64,000 bases of DNA, from assembly GCF_000718305.1 (NCBI RefSeq), contig NZ_JOFQ01000019.1, positions 78,888-142,887 on the forward strand, given 5' to 3'. Positions 47,319-55,701 of the stretch are shown here, one piece after another. The notes beneath the pieces are model-generated. The model was not told the origin of the DNA. It saw only the letters and a list, made by a program, of their open reading frames with translations, and did not search any database. The position numbers and the translations under genes are program-made. The DNA comes from Streptomyces niger. Lineage in GTDB: Bacteria > Actinomycetota > Actinomycetes > Streptomycetales > Streptomycetaceae. Each line of letters opens with the position of its first letter. The stretch's first letter is position 1.

Positions 47319-48065
47319 TCAGAGCCCGTTCCACGTGCGGCGGTCACGGGCGACGGTGTGAATGCGGTCGACGGCCGCCGGGGGCAGTACGCCGCCGAGT
47401 GCGCCGAGCGCCATGACCGCCTGCGCGCCGGCCATCAGGTGTACCTCCGGCTCGCCGTGTGCGCCGGCCTCCTGCTCCTCCGGGAGCCGTTCGATGTGGC
47501 GGGGCCCGACGAGCACGAGTACGGGGCGGACCGGTACGGGGAAGCCGCAGCCGCGGGTCAGCGCGTACGTCGCGCGCACCGTGCGCTGCCGGGTCCGGCG
47601 CACGTACGGCAGGGGGCGCCGGCCGCGTCCGGGGTGCACGTCGGTGGTGTCGACCCGTACCCGCGCGCCGCGCACCGCCTCCGTGGCGAGGCAGAAGACC
47701 CCGCCCGGCCCGATGAGGAGATGGCTGATCTCGCTGCCGGGCGGCAGCGGCAGCGAGTGCAGCACGTGCCAGCCGCCCCGGCCCAGCCGCTCCAGCTCCG
47801 CGCCCACCGCGCTCTCCGCGGCCAGCCGGCGCCGCCAGTCGTCCTGTACGGGACGACGGCCGAGAAGGCGGGCCCCGAGGAGGGCGGGGCCGTCCAGCGG
47901 GTGTTCGGCGAGGAAGGTGCGCAGCGTCTCCCCCGGGCGGTTCGGCGCGAGGTCGTCGTCCGGCGGCAGGAAGAGCCGGTCGGGGTCGTGCGGAAGGAAG
48001 AGCCGGCCCGGGGCGCGCGGCGGGAAGAGCCGATCGGGGTCGTCCGGTGTCGGCTTCACGGACAT
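47319..48065 (-). CDS. NERD domain-containing protein
   Basis: 248 residues from ATG 48065. The nuclease-related NERD domain spans about 85-200 (ESAVGAELERLGRGGWHVLHS, ISHLLIGPGGVFCLATEA, VRPVLVLVG). Members are suspected DNA-processing proteins. The N-terminus contains three copies of a (D/A)P(D/G)RLF(P/L)P unit (residues about 9-37, DNA about 47955-48045) arising from a tandem duplication. The cytoplasmic function is unknown; it neighbours a Nudix gene divergently. Confidence 0.83.
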   Translation of the reverse strand: MSVKPTPDDPDRLFPPRAPGRLFLPHDPDRLFLPPDDDLAPNRPGETLRTFLAEHPLDGPALLGARLLGRRPVQDDWRRRLAAESAVGAELERLGRGGWHVLHSLPLPPGSEISHLLIGPGGVFCLATEAVRGARVRVDTTDVHPGRGRRPLPYVRRTRQRTVRATYALTRGCGFPVPVRPVLVLVGPRHIERLPEEQEAGAHGEPEVHLMAGAQAVMALGALGGVLPPAAVDRIHTVARDRRTWNGL

Positions 48066-48236
48066 CACCCCTTGGGGGACTCGCCTACGACGGGCGACCG
48101 CCGCTCTGCGGGGCCCGCCCTTCACCATGGGACCAGGCACGTACGGCGGGGGCAAGAGCGAGTGAAGCTACGTCGAAGGGGGGCCGTCGGCGTCCGCAAA
48201 GGGGTGGGAACAGACGTCCGTGCGTGGTACATCGTG

Positions 48237-48884
48237 ATGATGCCGATGTCGACGTTGAAGGAAGCGGACCTCGCGGATCCGTCCCGGCTCGAAGCCGCCC
48301 TGCGCGCCAATCTGACGGCGTTCGAGCGCCGCGCGGTACCCGTACCCGAGGGCGTACGGAGCGCCGCCGTGTGCCTCACCGTGGTCCCGTTCCGCGACGA
48401 GCCGCACATCCTGGTGATCAAGCGGGCGCCGCGCGGCCGTAACGCCGGACAGTGGGCCCTCCCGGGCGGGCGCCTGGACGAGGCCGAGTCGGCGCAGGAG
48501 GCGGCGCTACGGGAACTGGCCGAGGAGACCGGCGTCGAGGCCGGTCCCGCGGAGGTCGCCGGGCTGCTGGACGACTTCCGTACCGAGTCCGGCTTCGTGA
48601 TCACGCCGCTGGTCGTCGTCCCACGAGGCCCGGTGCAGCCGCGCCCCGATCCGAAGGAGGTGCAGTCGCTGCACCACGTACCGCTGCGGCGGCTGATGAA
48701 GCCGGACCTGCCGCGGTGGGTGACGGCTGCGGACGGCGGGCCGCTGCTGCAGATGCCGCTGCGCCCGGGGATGGTGATCCACGCGCCGACCGGCGCGTTG
48801 CTGTGGCAGTTCCGCGAGGTGGCCCTCCTCGGGCGCGCGACCCGCGTCGACACGGTGACCCAGCCGGAGTTCACCTGGCGGTGA
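48237..48884 (+). CDS. Nudix hydrolase (CoA pyrophosphatase-like)
   Basis: 215 residues. The Nudix box GRLDEAESAQEAALRELAEE-TGV matches G-x5-E-x7-R-E-U-x-E-E-x-G-U. The preceding VIKRAPRGRNAGQWALPGG and FERRAVPVPEG regions resemble CoA/NADH-type pyrophosphatases. It would hydrolyse a nucleoside diphosphate linked to another moiety. ATGs at 48237, 48240 and 48246 compete and no ribosome site is seen; 48237 is used here. Confidence 0.87.
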   Translation: MMPMSTLKEADLADPSRLEAALRANLTAFERRAVPVPEGVRSAAVCLTVVPFRDEPHILVIKRAPRGRNAGQWALPGGRLDEAESAQEAALRELAEETGVEAGPAEVAGLLDDFRTESGFVITPLVVVPRGPVQPRPDPKEVQSLHHVPLRRLMKPDLPRWVTAADGGPLLQMPLRPGMVIHAPTGALLWQFREVALLGRATRVDTVTQPEFTWR

Positions 48885-48979
48885 GCCGTCGCGGCGGCTT
48901 CGGCCCCGTAGGGCGAGGGTCGGTGCCACAGGCCGGGGCCGGTGCCACAGGGGACCATGGGGCACGTACCGTTTCTTAC

Positions 48980-49312
48980 GTGCTCACTTCATTTCTCGGC
49001 TGCACGGTCGTGGCCGCGCTGCCGACCGTCTCCCCCGGTCCGGATTTCGCGATCGTGCTCCGCACGGCGCTCGGCTCGGGGCGGCGCGCCGCGCTGTGCT
49101 CCGCCCTCGGCACGGCGACCGGGTGCTTCGTGTGGGGGCCGGCGGGCGCGGCCGGGCTCACGGCGATGCTGTCGGCGTCCCGGGTGGCGTACGACGCACT
49201 GCGGATCGCGGGTGCCGCGTACCTGATGTGGGTCCGCCGCCGCCTCGAACAGGTCACCGGGACGGTCCTCTTCGGACTCGGCGCCGCGGTGGCCGTGGAG
49301 ACCGCCCGCTGA
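48980..49312 (+). pseudogene. LysE/RhtB-type exporter with internal deletion
   Basis: 110 residues from GTG 48980 with TACCGT seven bases upstream (leaderless-type promoter). The N-terminal ~75 residues are a good LysE start ([39 protein letters not shown]) and the last ~20 ([21 protein letters not shown]) match a LysE C-terminus. LysE proteins are about 200 residues, so roughly 95-100 central residues are missing, in frame, at RRR-LEQ. The product would lack about half of the membrane helices and is unlikely to transport. Confidence 0.75.
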
Positions 49313-49577
49313 CGCTGCGGGAGGCGCTTCCCCGTACGCGGCGGAGGCGGTGCCTCTGGCGGCCGTGCGCGCTGCGCCTACGTACACGGCGTGCCGCAGC
49401 ACATACAGGCGCCGAGCACACCGCGCCTCCGTACGCCGCGGGCGGCGCGTATTCGTACGCCGTGCAAAGGCGGGGAAAAGCTCAGATCCGGCTCTGAACT
49501 CGGCGGACCGACGGTTCGTCCTCCTCAGAGGGGTGATGAGTACGGAAACACTCGGGAGTCGGAGCGGAGGGGGAACG

Positions 49578-50492
49578 ATGGAGCAGCCAGGGCGAACCGG
49601 GCAGGTGGAAGGGCGCCGGGAGCGGCGCACCGGCCCGGGACCCGGTCACCGGCTGGGCACCGGCATCGGATGGCGGCCCGAGATCGCCGACGGGATCGCC
49701 GGGCTGCCCGGGATCGACTGGGTCGAGGTCGTCGCGGAGAACATCTGCCCGGGCCATCTCCCCCGTGCCCTCGAAGCGCTGCGCGCCCGGGGCACCACCG
49801 TCGTCCCGCACGGTGTCTCCCTCGGACTGGGTGGCGCCGAGCGGCCGGACGCCGGCCGGCTGGCCGCCCTGGCGGAGCGCGCCGAGGCCCTCGCCGCGCC
49901 CCTCGTGACCGAGCACATCGCCTTCGTGCGGGCCGGCGGCGAGCTGACCGGCGGGCCACGTATGGAGGCGGGGCACCTGCTGCCCGTGCCGCGTACGTAC
50001 GACGCGCTCGACGTGCTGTGCGAGAACGTACGCATCGCACAGGAGGCGCTGCCGGTACCGCTGGCCCTGGAGAACATCGCGGCGCTGATCAACTGGCCCG
50101 GCGAGGAGCTGACCGAGGGTCAGTTCCTCGCCGAGCTCGTCGAGCGGACCGGCGTACGGCTCCTCATCGACGTGGCGAACCTGCACACCAACCACGTCAA
50201 CCGGGGTGAGGACCCGGCGGCGGCGCTGGACGCGCTGCCCGTGGAGGCGATCGCCTACGTCCACGTGGCGGGCGGCTTCGAACGCGACGGGGTGTGGCAC
50301 GACAGCCACGCGCACCCCGTGACGCAGCCCGTTCTGGACGTGCTGGCCGAGCTGTGCGCCCGCGTCAGCCCGCCGGGCGTCCTCCTCGAACGCGACGAGA
50401 ACTTCCCGCCCGTGGCGGAGCTCGCCGCCGAACTGGACGCCGTACGCACCGTCCTGAAGGAGGCCGGGCCCCGTGACCGAGCGACTGCCTGA
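49578..50492 (+). CDS. DUF692 family protein (MbnB/HvfB-like non-heme iron enzyme)
   Basis: 304 residues from ATG 49578 after GGAGGGGGAACG. TIM-barrel DUF692 family with candidate metal ligands E54 (VVAENI), H78 ([11 protein letters not shown]), E112/H113 (TEHIAFV), E165 (LALENI), D198/N201/H203 ([10 protein letters not shown]), H229 (YVHVAGG), D242/H244 (HDSHAHPV) and E271 (LLERDENFP). Characterised relatives (MbnB, TglH, HvfB) use two or three irons to modify Cys in peptide substrates. It overlaps the next gene by 20 bases and begins a three-gene operon. Confidence 0.92.
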   Translation: MEQPGRTGQVEGRRERRTGPGPGHRLGTGIGWRPEIADGIAGLPGIDWVEVVAENICPGHLPRALEALRARGTTVVPHGVSLGLGGAERPDAGRLAALAERAEALAAPLVTEHIAFVRAGGELTGGPRMEAGHLLPVPRTYDALDVLCENVRIAQEALPVPLALENIAALINWPGEELTEGQFLAELVERTGVRLLIDVANLHTNHVNRGEDPAAALDALPVEAIAYVHVAGGFERDGVWHDSHAHPVTQPVLDVLAELCARVSPPGVLLERDENFPPVAELAAELDAVRTVLKEAGPRDRATA

Positions 50493-51123
50493 CCCCCGGC
50501 CCGGCGACGCCCTGCCCGGTGACGACCGACCCGGCGATGCCCGGAACGCCCGCGACCGGAGCGCCTCCGCCTCCGGAGGGACCGAGGCGGCACGCAGGCG
50601 GCTGGCCGCTGCCCAGGAGGAGCTGCTGGCCTCACTGGTGGCGGGCGGCGCCGTCCCGTCGGGGTTCGACGCGGAGCGGCTGACCGTGCAGCGCCGCGCG
50701 CTGGCCGCCAAACGGGCGGACGTGATCGCCGCGGTCGCGCCGGAGCTCCCCGCCATCCTCGGGGCGGACTACCGCACCGCCTTCCTGGACTACGCGCAGG
50801 GCCGCCCGATGCGCGGCGGCTACCGTCGCGACGCGCTGGACTTCGCCGGCCATCTGCTCGCCCTGGGCCTGCCGGCGCACCCCACGGCGCGGCGACAGCT
50901 GACACAGTGGTGGCGCGACCGTGCGGGCCCCACCCCGCCGTCGGCCCGCCCCGCGGCGCGGCTGAGTCGGCTGGCCCGCACGCTGACCGGCCTCCTGCCC
51001 CGGCCCAAGGAGCAGCGGCCTGTCGGGGACGACGTGGTGGGCGACGGCCGGAGCGGGACCCTGGACGTGCCGGAAGGCGCCTCGCGGGTGGAGTATGTCG
51101 ACAGATCCCGGAGTGGGAGGTAA
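50473..51123 (+). CDS. SCO6045-like protein (putative DUF692 partner)
   Basis: 216 residues from GTG 50473, lying inside the end of the DUF692 gene. The core (about 37-140: [72 protein letters not shown]) is helical and resembles the DNA-binding-like DUF2063/HvfC partner proteins that accompany DUF692 enzymes. The tail is low-complexity. A partner or substrate-recognition subunit is inferred from position and fold, not from catalytic residues. Confidence 0.82.
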   Translation: MTERLPDPRPGDALPGDDRPGDARNARDRSASASGGTEAARRRLAAAQEELLASLVAGGAVPSGFDAERLTVQRRALAAKRADVIAAVAPELPAILGADYRTAFLDYAQGRPMRGGYRRDALDFAGHLLALGLPAHPTARRQLTQWWRDRAGPTPPSARPAARLSRLARTLTGLLPRPKEQRPVGDDVVGDGRSGTLDVPEGASRVEYVDRSRSGR

Positions 51124-51128
51124 TCACG

Positions 51129-52136
51129 TTGTCCTTCGCGCAGTTGGTGTACCTGGCCGTGGCCGCGTCCTCAGTGGTGCTCATCGCCGGTACGGTCCAC
51201 ACCCGCCGCGCCTCGCCGTCCCCCCGGACGGACCTCGTCGACGTGCCCTCGCACGACCTCTGGGAGAACGCCTTCCTCGCCGGCGGCCCCGGCCGGGTCG
51301 CCGACGCGGCGATCGCCGGGATGCACGGCGACGGCCGGCTGGCGATCGGCGGCCCGGGAACGGTCTCCGCGCGCCGTCCCGCCGTCTCGCACGACACGGT
51401 CGAGTCCGCGGTGCTGGAGGCGCTCGCGCGGACGCCCGGCGGCTCGCTGGCGCGGCTGCGCCCGACGGTCATGCGGAGCGGGGCCGTCCAGCAGATCGGC
51501 GACCGGCTGGCGGACCGCGGCCTACTGCGCCGCCCGGAGGCCGGCCGGCCGTGGCGGCAGCTGGCCCGGCTGCAGATCGGCGCATGCATGGGCATCTTCT
51601 TCCTCGGCATCTTCCAGTCGGTGACGGGTGCGCTGGACGACGGCGCTCCGCAGTACCCGCAGAACATGCCGTTCGTGCTCAAGGTGACGCCCGCGGTGTT
51701 CGCGGGGATCTTCATCGGCACGCTGTGCCGGAATGCCGTACGCCGTCGCATCACGAAGGACGGGAAGCGCGCCCTGAAGCGCTTCCGGACGGCCAACAAG
51801 GCGGCCGCCACCGGTCCGGCGGCGATGCCTGCGCTCGCCGTGGCCATCGGCGGCGCGGCGCTGCTGACGGACCGGGCGCTGCGTGAGCACCTGCTGGAGG
51901 CGCAGCGGGCGGCGAGAGGGCCCGCGGCGGCCTCCGCGGTGTCCGCCTCCGGGGCGGCCTCGGGAGCGGGCTGGAGCGCGGCGGGTGACGCCGGCGGGCT
52001 GTGGTGCGGCTCCTCCGGCGGGGGCACGGGCTGCGGCAACTCTTCCTGCGGCGGCTCCGCCTCGGGCACCGGCGGCTCCTCGTGCGGCGGTTCCTCCTCC
52101 GGCGGCAGCTCCTCTTGTGGAGGCGGCAGCAGCTGA
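51129..52136 (+). CDS. TIGR04222 membrane protein with Cys/Gly/Ser-rich tail
   Basis: 335 residues. The start is TTG 51129: GGGAGG lies eight bases upstream, overlapping nothing else, five bases after the previous stop. A first membrane helix (about 4-24), a soluble TIGR04222 region (SHDLWENAFLAGGPGRVADAAI, LRPTVMRSGAVQQIGDRLADRGLL), and three further hydrophobic segments follow. Residues 289-335 are Gly/Ser with five Cys (293, 302, 307, 319, 330) in CGG/CGS/CGN settings. The tail is a candidate substrate of the DUF692 enzyme; this is inference. Confidence 0.85.
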   Translation: MSFAQLVYLAVAASSVVLIAGTVHTRRASPSPRTDLVDVPSHDLWENAFLAGGPGRVADAAIAGMHGDGRLAIGGPGTVSARRPAVSHDTVESAVLEALARTPGGSLARLRPTVMRSGAVQQIGDRLADRGLLRRPEAGRPWRQLARLQIGACMGIFFLGIFQSVTGALDDGAPQYPQNMPFVLKVTPAVFAGIFIGTLCRNAVRRRITKDGKRALKRFRTANKAAATGPAAMPALAVAIGGAALLTDRALREHLLEAQRAARGPAAASAVSASGAASGAGWSAAGDAGGLWCGSSGGGTGCGNSSCGGSASGTGGSSCGGSSSGGSSSCGGGSS

Positions 52137-52347
52137 CCACCCGGGGCAGCACGTACGCACGGCCTCAGGGCAGCGACGCGCACGGCCCCAGGAGGTCACG
52201 GGGCGCGTGCCGTCTCCGTGCACCCCGTGGCGGCCTCGGAAACCCGTCAACGTACCAACGGGTGACGACCCTTGAGTCCGGGTTCGGGGAACAGGGTCCG
52301 GGCGCGGGGCGGCCGGCATAGCGTGCGGGACCGCACCAGGAGGCACC

Positions 52348-53094
52348 ATGCGATCCGTCACCGGAACCGGACTCGTCGTCGCCGCACTCGTCGCGACGGC
52401 AGCCGCACTGCTCTTCCCCGTCCTGTCCTTCGCCGGGCTCTCCGCGGCCGGCACCGACATCAACGCGGGCACCATGGCCACCCGCTTCGGCCCGCTCTCC
52501 CCCCTCGACCGCGACTTCGTCACCAAGGTCCGGCTGGCCGGGCTGTGGGAGCTGCCGGCCGGGCAGCAGGCGCAGGAGCGCGGCACCACGAAGGCCGTGC
52601 GCACCGCGGGCAAGCACCTCGTGGGCGGTCACGCGGCACTCGACCGCCACGTGCTGCGGGTGGCGGCGCAGCTCGGCGTCGACCTGCCCAACCAGCCCAA
52701 CCCCCAGCAGCAGGGCTGGCTGGCGGAGCTGGAGGCGGCACGCGGTACCGAGTACGACCGCAAGTTCGCCAACATCCTGCGGCTGGCACACGGCAAGGTC
52801 TTCACGGTCGTCGCGCAGGTCCGCGCGACCACCCGCAACTCGCTGGTCCGCGGGCTGGCGGACGATGCCAACACGACCGTGCTCGACCACATCACCGTGC
52901 TGGAACGCACCGGCGACGTGGACTTCGACGGCATCGCCCGGGACACCCAGGCCTCCGGCTCCCCGACGCCGCCGGCCCAGCCCGCACCGCCGGCCCCGGC
53001 TCCGGCCTCGCCGGCGGCACCCGCCACCCCGTCCGCGGACTTCTCCCTGCCGCCGGCCGTATCGGCGCCTCCACCGTCCGCTGCCGGCCACTAG
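52348..53094 (+). CDS. secreted DUF4142 domain protein
   Basis: 248 residues. A signal peptide (about 5-35) is followed by a DUF4142 ferritin-like helical domain (about 50-195: LSPLDRDFVTKVRLAGLWE, KHLVGGHAALDRHVLRVAAQLG, EYDRKFANILRLAHGKVFTVVAQVR) and a Pro/Ala/Ser-rich tail of about 50 residues. AGGAGG precedes the ATG. The function of the domain is unknown; it is common in secreted actinomycete and proteobacterial proteins. Confidence 0.9.
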   Translation: MRSVTGTGLVVAALVATAAALLFPVLSFAGLSAAGTDINAGTMATRFGPLSPLDRDFVTKVRLAGLWELPAGQQAQERGTTKAVRTAGKHLVGGHAALDRHVLRVAAQLGVDLPNQPNPQQQGWLAELEAARGTEYDRKFANILRLAHGKVFTVVAQVRATTRNSLVRGLADDANTTVLDHITVLERTGDVDFDGIARDTQASGSPTPPAQPAPPAPAPASPAAPATPSADFSLPPAVSAPPPSAAGH

Positions 53095-53295
53095 GGAGGC
53101 CACAGCCGGGGAGGGAGGGGCGTACGAGGGCCTTCGGGTATCCGCCGTGCGCCCCTTCAAGGTCTCTTCCGGGGCATCCCCCACGACACCGGCGCCCGGT
53201 GCTTTACTTCATCAAACCCCCGCTCAAGTATCCCTTTTGTCACACCCGATGGCGCCCGGCCGGAGGCGGCACGGTGACCCACGAAGGGACGGCTT

Positions 53296-54876
53296 GTGAA
53301 GGCAGTAGCGTTGTTCGGCACCATCGGGTCGCTGGTCCTGGGCTCCCTGGCGGCCGCACCGGCGACCGGGCTCCCCGCGCCCGCGGCCGACCCCTCGCCC
53401 GCTCTTCCGTCCGCGCTCTCGCCCGCGCCGGCCCCCGAGCCCGCGAAGGTCTCCTGGGGCCGCTGCCCCGCCGCCGAGCACCTGCCGTCCGGCGTGGAGT
53501 GCGGCAAGGTCCGCGTGCCCCTGGACTACGCGCGCCCCGAAGGCAAGAAGATCGACCTGACCGTCAGCAGGCGGCGCGCCACCGGCCCCGAGAAGGAGCG
53601 GCAGGGCGCCCTCCTGTACAACCCCGGCGGCCCCGGGGGCAGCGCGATGCCGTTCCCCATGTACACCGAGCTGCCCGAGTGGCGCCGTACGGCCCGGGCG
53701 TACGACTTCGTGGGCTACGCGCCGCGCGGCGTGGGCCGGTCGGCACCGCTGTCCTGCGAGGACCCGAAGGAGAGCGCCGGCAAGGCGCCCTCGGACAGCC
53801 CGGTGCACCCCTCGGAGCACTTCAAGCAGAAGAAGATCGAGGAGGCACAGAAGTACGCCGCGGGCTGCGCACACCGGGCCGGCGCGGCGCTGAAGCACTA
53901 CAACACGCTGAACAACGCGCGTGACCTGGAGATGCTGCGGGCCGCGCTGGGCGAGAAGAAGCTCACCTTCATGGGCGCGTCGTACGGCACCTACCTGGGG
54001 GCGGTGTACGCGACGCTCTTCCCGGGGCACGTGCGCCGCATGGTCTTCGACAGCGTGGTGAACCCGGACCCGGACCAGATCTGGTACCGGAACAACCTCC
54101 AGCAGAACATCGCCTTCGAGGGGCGCTGGAAGGACTGGCGCACCTGGGTCGCCAAGCACGACAAGGCCTACGGCCTGGGGAAGACGGCGGAGGCGGTCGG
54201 CCGGTCGTACGACCGGGCAGCCACGCAGCTGCGGCGCAAGCCGGCGGGCGGCAAGGTCGGCCCGGCGGAGTTGCAGTCCGCGTTCCTGACGGCCGGCTAC
54301 AGCGACCACTACTGGCCCATCCGGGCGGCCGCGCTCTCCCGCTACCTCAAGGGCGACCCGAAGCCCCTGATCGCGCAGGCGGCGCCGGATCCGGGGGACG
54401 CGGCGTCGGACGAGAACGGCGACGCGGTCTACACGGCCGTGGAGTGCAACGACGCCGTCTGGCCGCGGGACTGGGCCACGTGGGACCGCGACAACACGAT
54501 GGTGGCGCAGGTCGCGCCGTTCGAGACCTGGGACAACGCGTGGATGAACCTGCCCTGCGCGTTCTGGCCGCGGGCGCCGCACGAGATGGGGCAGCGCCCG
54601 CTGGACGTCCGTACGGCCCCCGGCGCGCTGCCCCCCGTACTGCTGCTGGCCGCGGAGCGGGACGGAGCCACGCCGTACTCGGGCGCGCTGGAGCTGAAGC
54701 GGAGGCTGGCGGGGTCGCGGCTCGTCACCGAGCGCGACGCCGGGCAGCACGGCATCGCCTTCAGCAAGAACGACTGCGTGAACAAGTACACCGAGGACTA
54801 CCTGCTCACCGGGCGGGTCCCGGCGCACGACGCGTTCTGCAAGCCGCATGCGGAGCCCGAGCCCGGCGAGAAGTGA
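53296..54876 (+). CDS. secreted alpha/beta hydrolase (tripeptidyl aminopeptidase-like)
   Basis: 526 residues from GTG 53296. A signal peptide (1-~30) and Pro/Ala linker precede the S33-type hydrolase. Nucleophile S229 lies in GASYGTYLG, oxyanion region NPGGPGGSA, Asp in AERDGATPYS and His in DAGQHGIAF. Four Cys outside the linker may form disulfides. The length and motifs match Streptomyces Slp/Tap mycelium-associated proteases that trim N-terminal tripeptides. A strong hairpin follows the stop. Confidence 0.93.
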   Translation: MKAVALFGTIGSLVLGSLAAAPATGLPAPAADPSPALPSALSPAPAPEPAKVSWGRCPAAEHLPSGVECGKVRVPLDYARPEGKKIDLTVSRRRATGPEKERQGALLYNPGGPGGSAMPFPMYTELPEWRRTARAYDFVGYAPRGVGRSAPLSCEDPKESAGKAPSDSPVHPSEHFKQKKIEEAQKYAAGCAHRAGAALKHYNTLNNARDLEMLRAALGEKKLTFMGASYGTYLGAVYATLFPGHVRRMVFDSVVNPDPDQIWYRNNLQQNIAFEGRWKDWRTWVAKHDKAYGLGKTAEAVGRSYDRAATQLRRKPAGGKVGPAELQSAFLTAGYSDHYWPIRAAALSRYLKGDPKPLIAQAAPDPGDAASDENGDAVYTAVECNDAVWPRDWATWDRDNTMVAQVAPFETWDNAWMNLPCAFWPRAPHEMGQRPLDVRTAPGALPPVLLLAAERDGATPYSGALELKRRLAGSRLVTERDAGQHGIAFSKNDCVNKYTEDYLLTGRVPAHDAFCKPHAEPEPGEK

Positions 54877-54882
54877 GCCCGG

Positions 54883-54915
54883 CGGGCCGCCGCCCTTCCG
54901 CGGGCGTGCGGCCCG
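54883..54915 (+). terminator. terminator after the aminopeptidase gene
   Basis: CGGGCCGC-CGCCC (54883-54895) pairs with GGGCG-T-GCGGCCCG (54902-54915) with one bulged base, a 13-base-pair stem. It starts seven bases after the stop codon. Confidence 0.8.
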
Positions 54916-54922
54916 TCGGCCT

Positions 54923-54965
54923 GGCGCCAGGCCGACCCGGCGCCAGGCCGACCCGGCGTCAGGCC
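54923..54965. repeat. 16-base tandem repeat crossing the hemQ stop
   Basis: GGCGCCAGGCCGACCC occurs at 54923-54938 and 54939-54954, with a partial third copy (GGCGTCAGGCC, 54955-54965) that contains the hemQ TGA and last codons on the minus strand. Upstream, GGCCTGGCGCCAGGCC forms a perfect 16-base palindrome. Confidence 0.88.
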
Positions 54966-55699
54966 AGGCCCGCCACCAGCTCCGCGACCGGCTTGCGGCG
55001 GCCCGTGTAGAACGGGACCTCCTCGCGGACGTGCATCCGCGCCTCGGAGCCGCGCAGGTGGCGCATGAGGTCGACGATGCGGTACAGCTCGTCGGCCTCG
55101 AAGGCGAGGATCCACTCGTAGTCGCCGAGCGAGAAGGACGGCACGGTGTTGGCGCGCACGTCCGGGAAGCCGCGGGCCATCTTGCCGTGGTCCGCGAGCA
55201 TGCGGCGGCGGTCCTCGTCGGGCAGCAGGTACCAGTCGTACGAGCGCACGAACGGGTACACGCTGACGTAGTTGCGCGCCTGCTCGTCGGCGAGGAAGGC
55301 CGGGATGTGCGACTTGTTGAACTCGGCGGGGCGGTGCAGCGCCATGTTCGACCAGACCGGCTCCAGGGCACGGCCGAGCTTGGTGCGGCGGAAGAGGTTG
55401 TACGCCTCCTGGAGCGCGTCCGAGCTCTCCGAGTGCCACCAGATCATCACGTCGGCGTCGGCGCGCAGACCGGACACGTCGTACGTGCCGCGGACCACGA
55501 CGTCCTTGGCGGCGAGCTGCTCGAAGAGCTCGTCGACCTCCTCGGCGTAGCCGCTGCGGTCCTCGGGGAGGGCGGCACGCAGCTTGAACACCGACCAGAG
55601 CGTGTAGCGGATGACCTCGTTGAGGTCCTTCGCCTTCTTGCCGGCGTTCGGGGTCTTCTCGGGCGCGGGCCCAGGGGTGGCGTCAGTCATGTCGTCCAT
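54959..55699 (-). CDS. hemQ: hydrogen peroxide-dependent heme synthase HemQ
   Basis: 246 residues from ATG 55699; ATG 55690 is an alternative. Chlorite-dismutase-like family: [79 protein letters not shown] match actinobacterial HemQ, which decarboxylates coproheme to heme b. It starts two bases after the hemG stop, so both steps of the coproporphyrin-dependent route are co-expressed. Confidence 0.96.
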   Translation of the reverse strand: MDDMTDATPGPAPEKTPNAGKKAKDLNEVIRYTLWSVFKLRAALPEDRSGYAEEVDELFEQLAAKDVVVRGTYDVSGLRADADVMIWWHSESSDALQEAYNLFRRTKLGRALEPVWSNMALHRPAEFNKSHIPAFLADEQARNYVSVYPFVRSYDWYLLPDEDRRRMLADHGKMARGFPDVRANTVPSFSLGDYEWILAFEADELYRIVDLMRHLRGSEARMHVREEVPFYTGRRKPVAELVAGLA

Positions 55700-55701
55700 T
55701 C

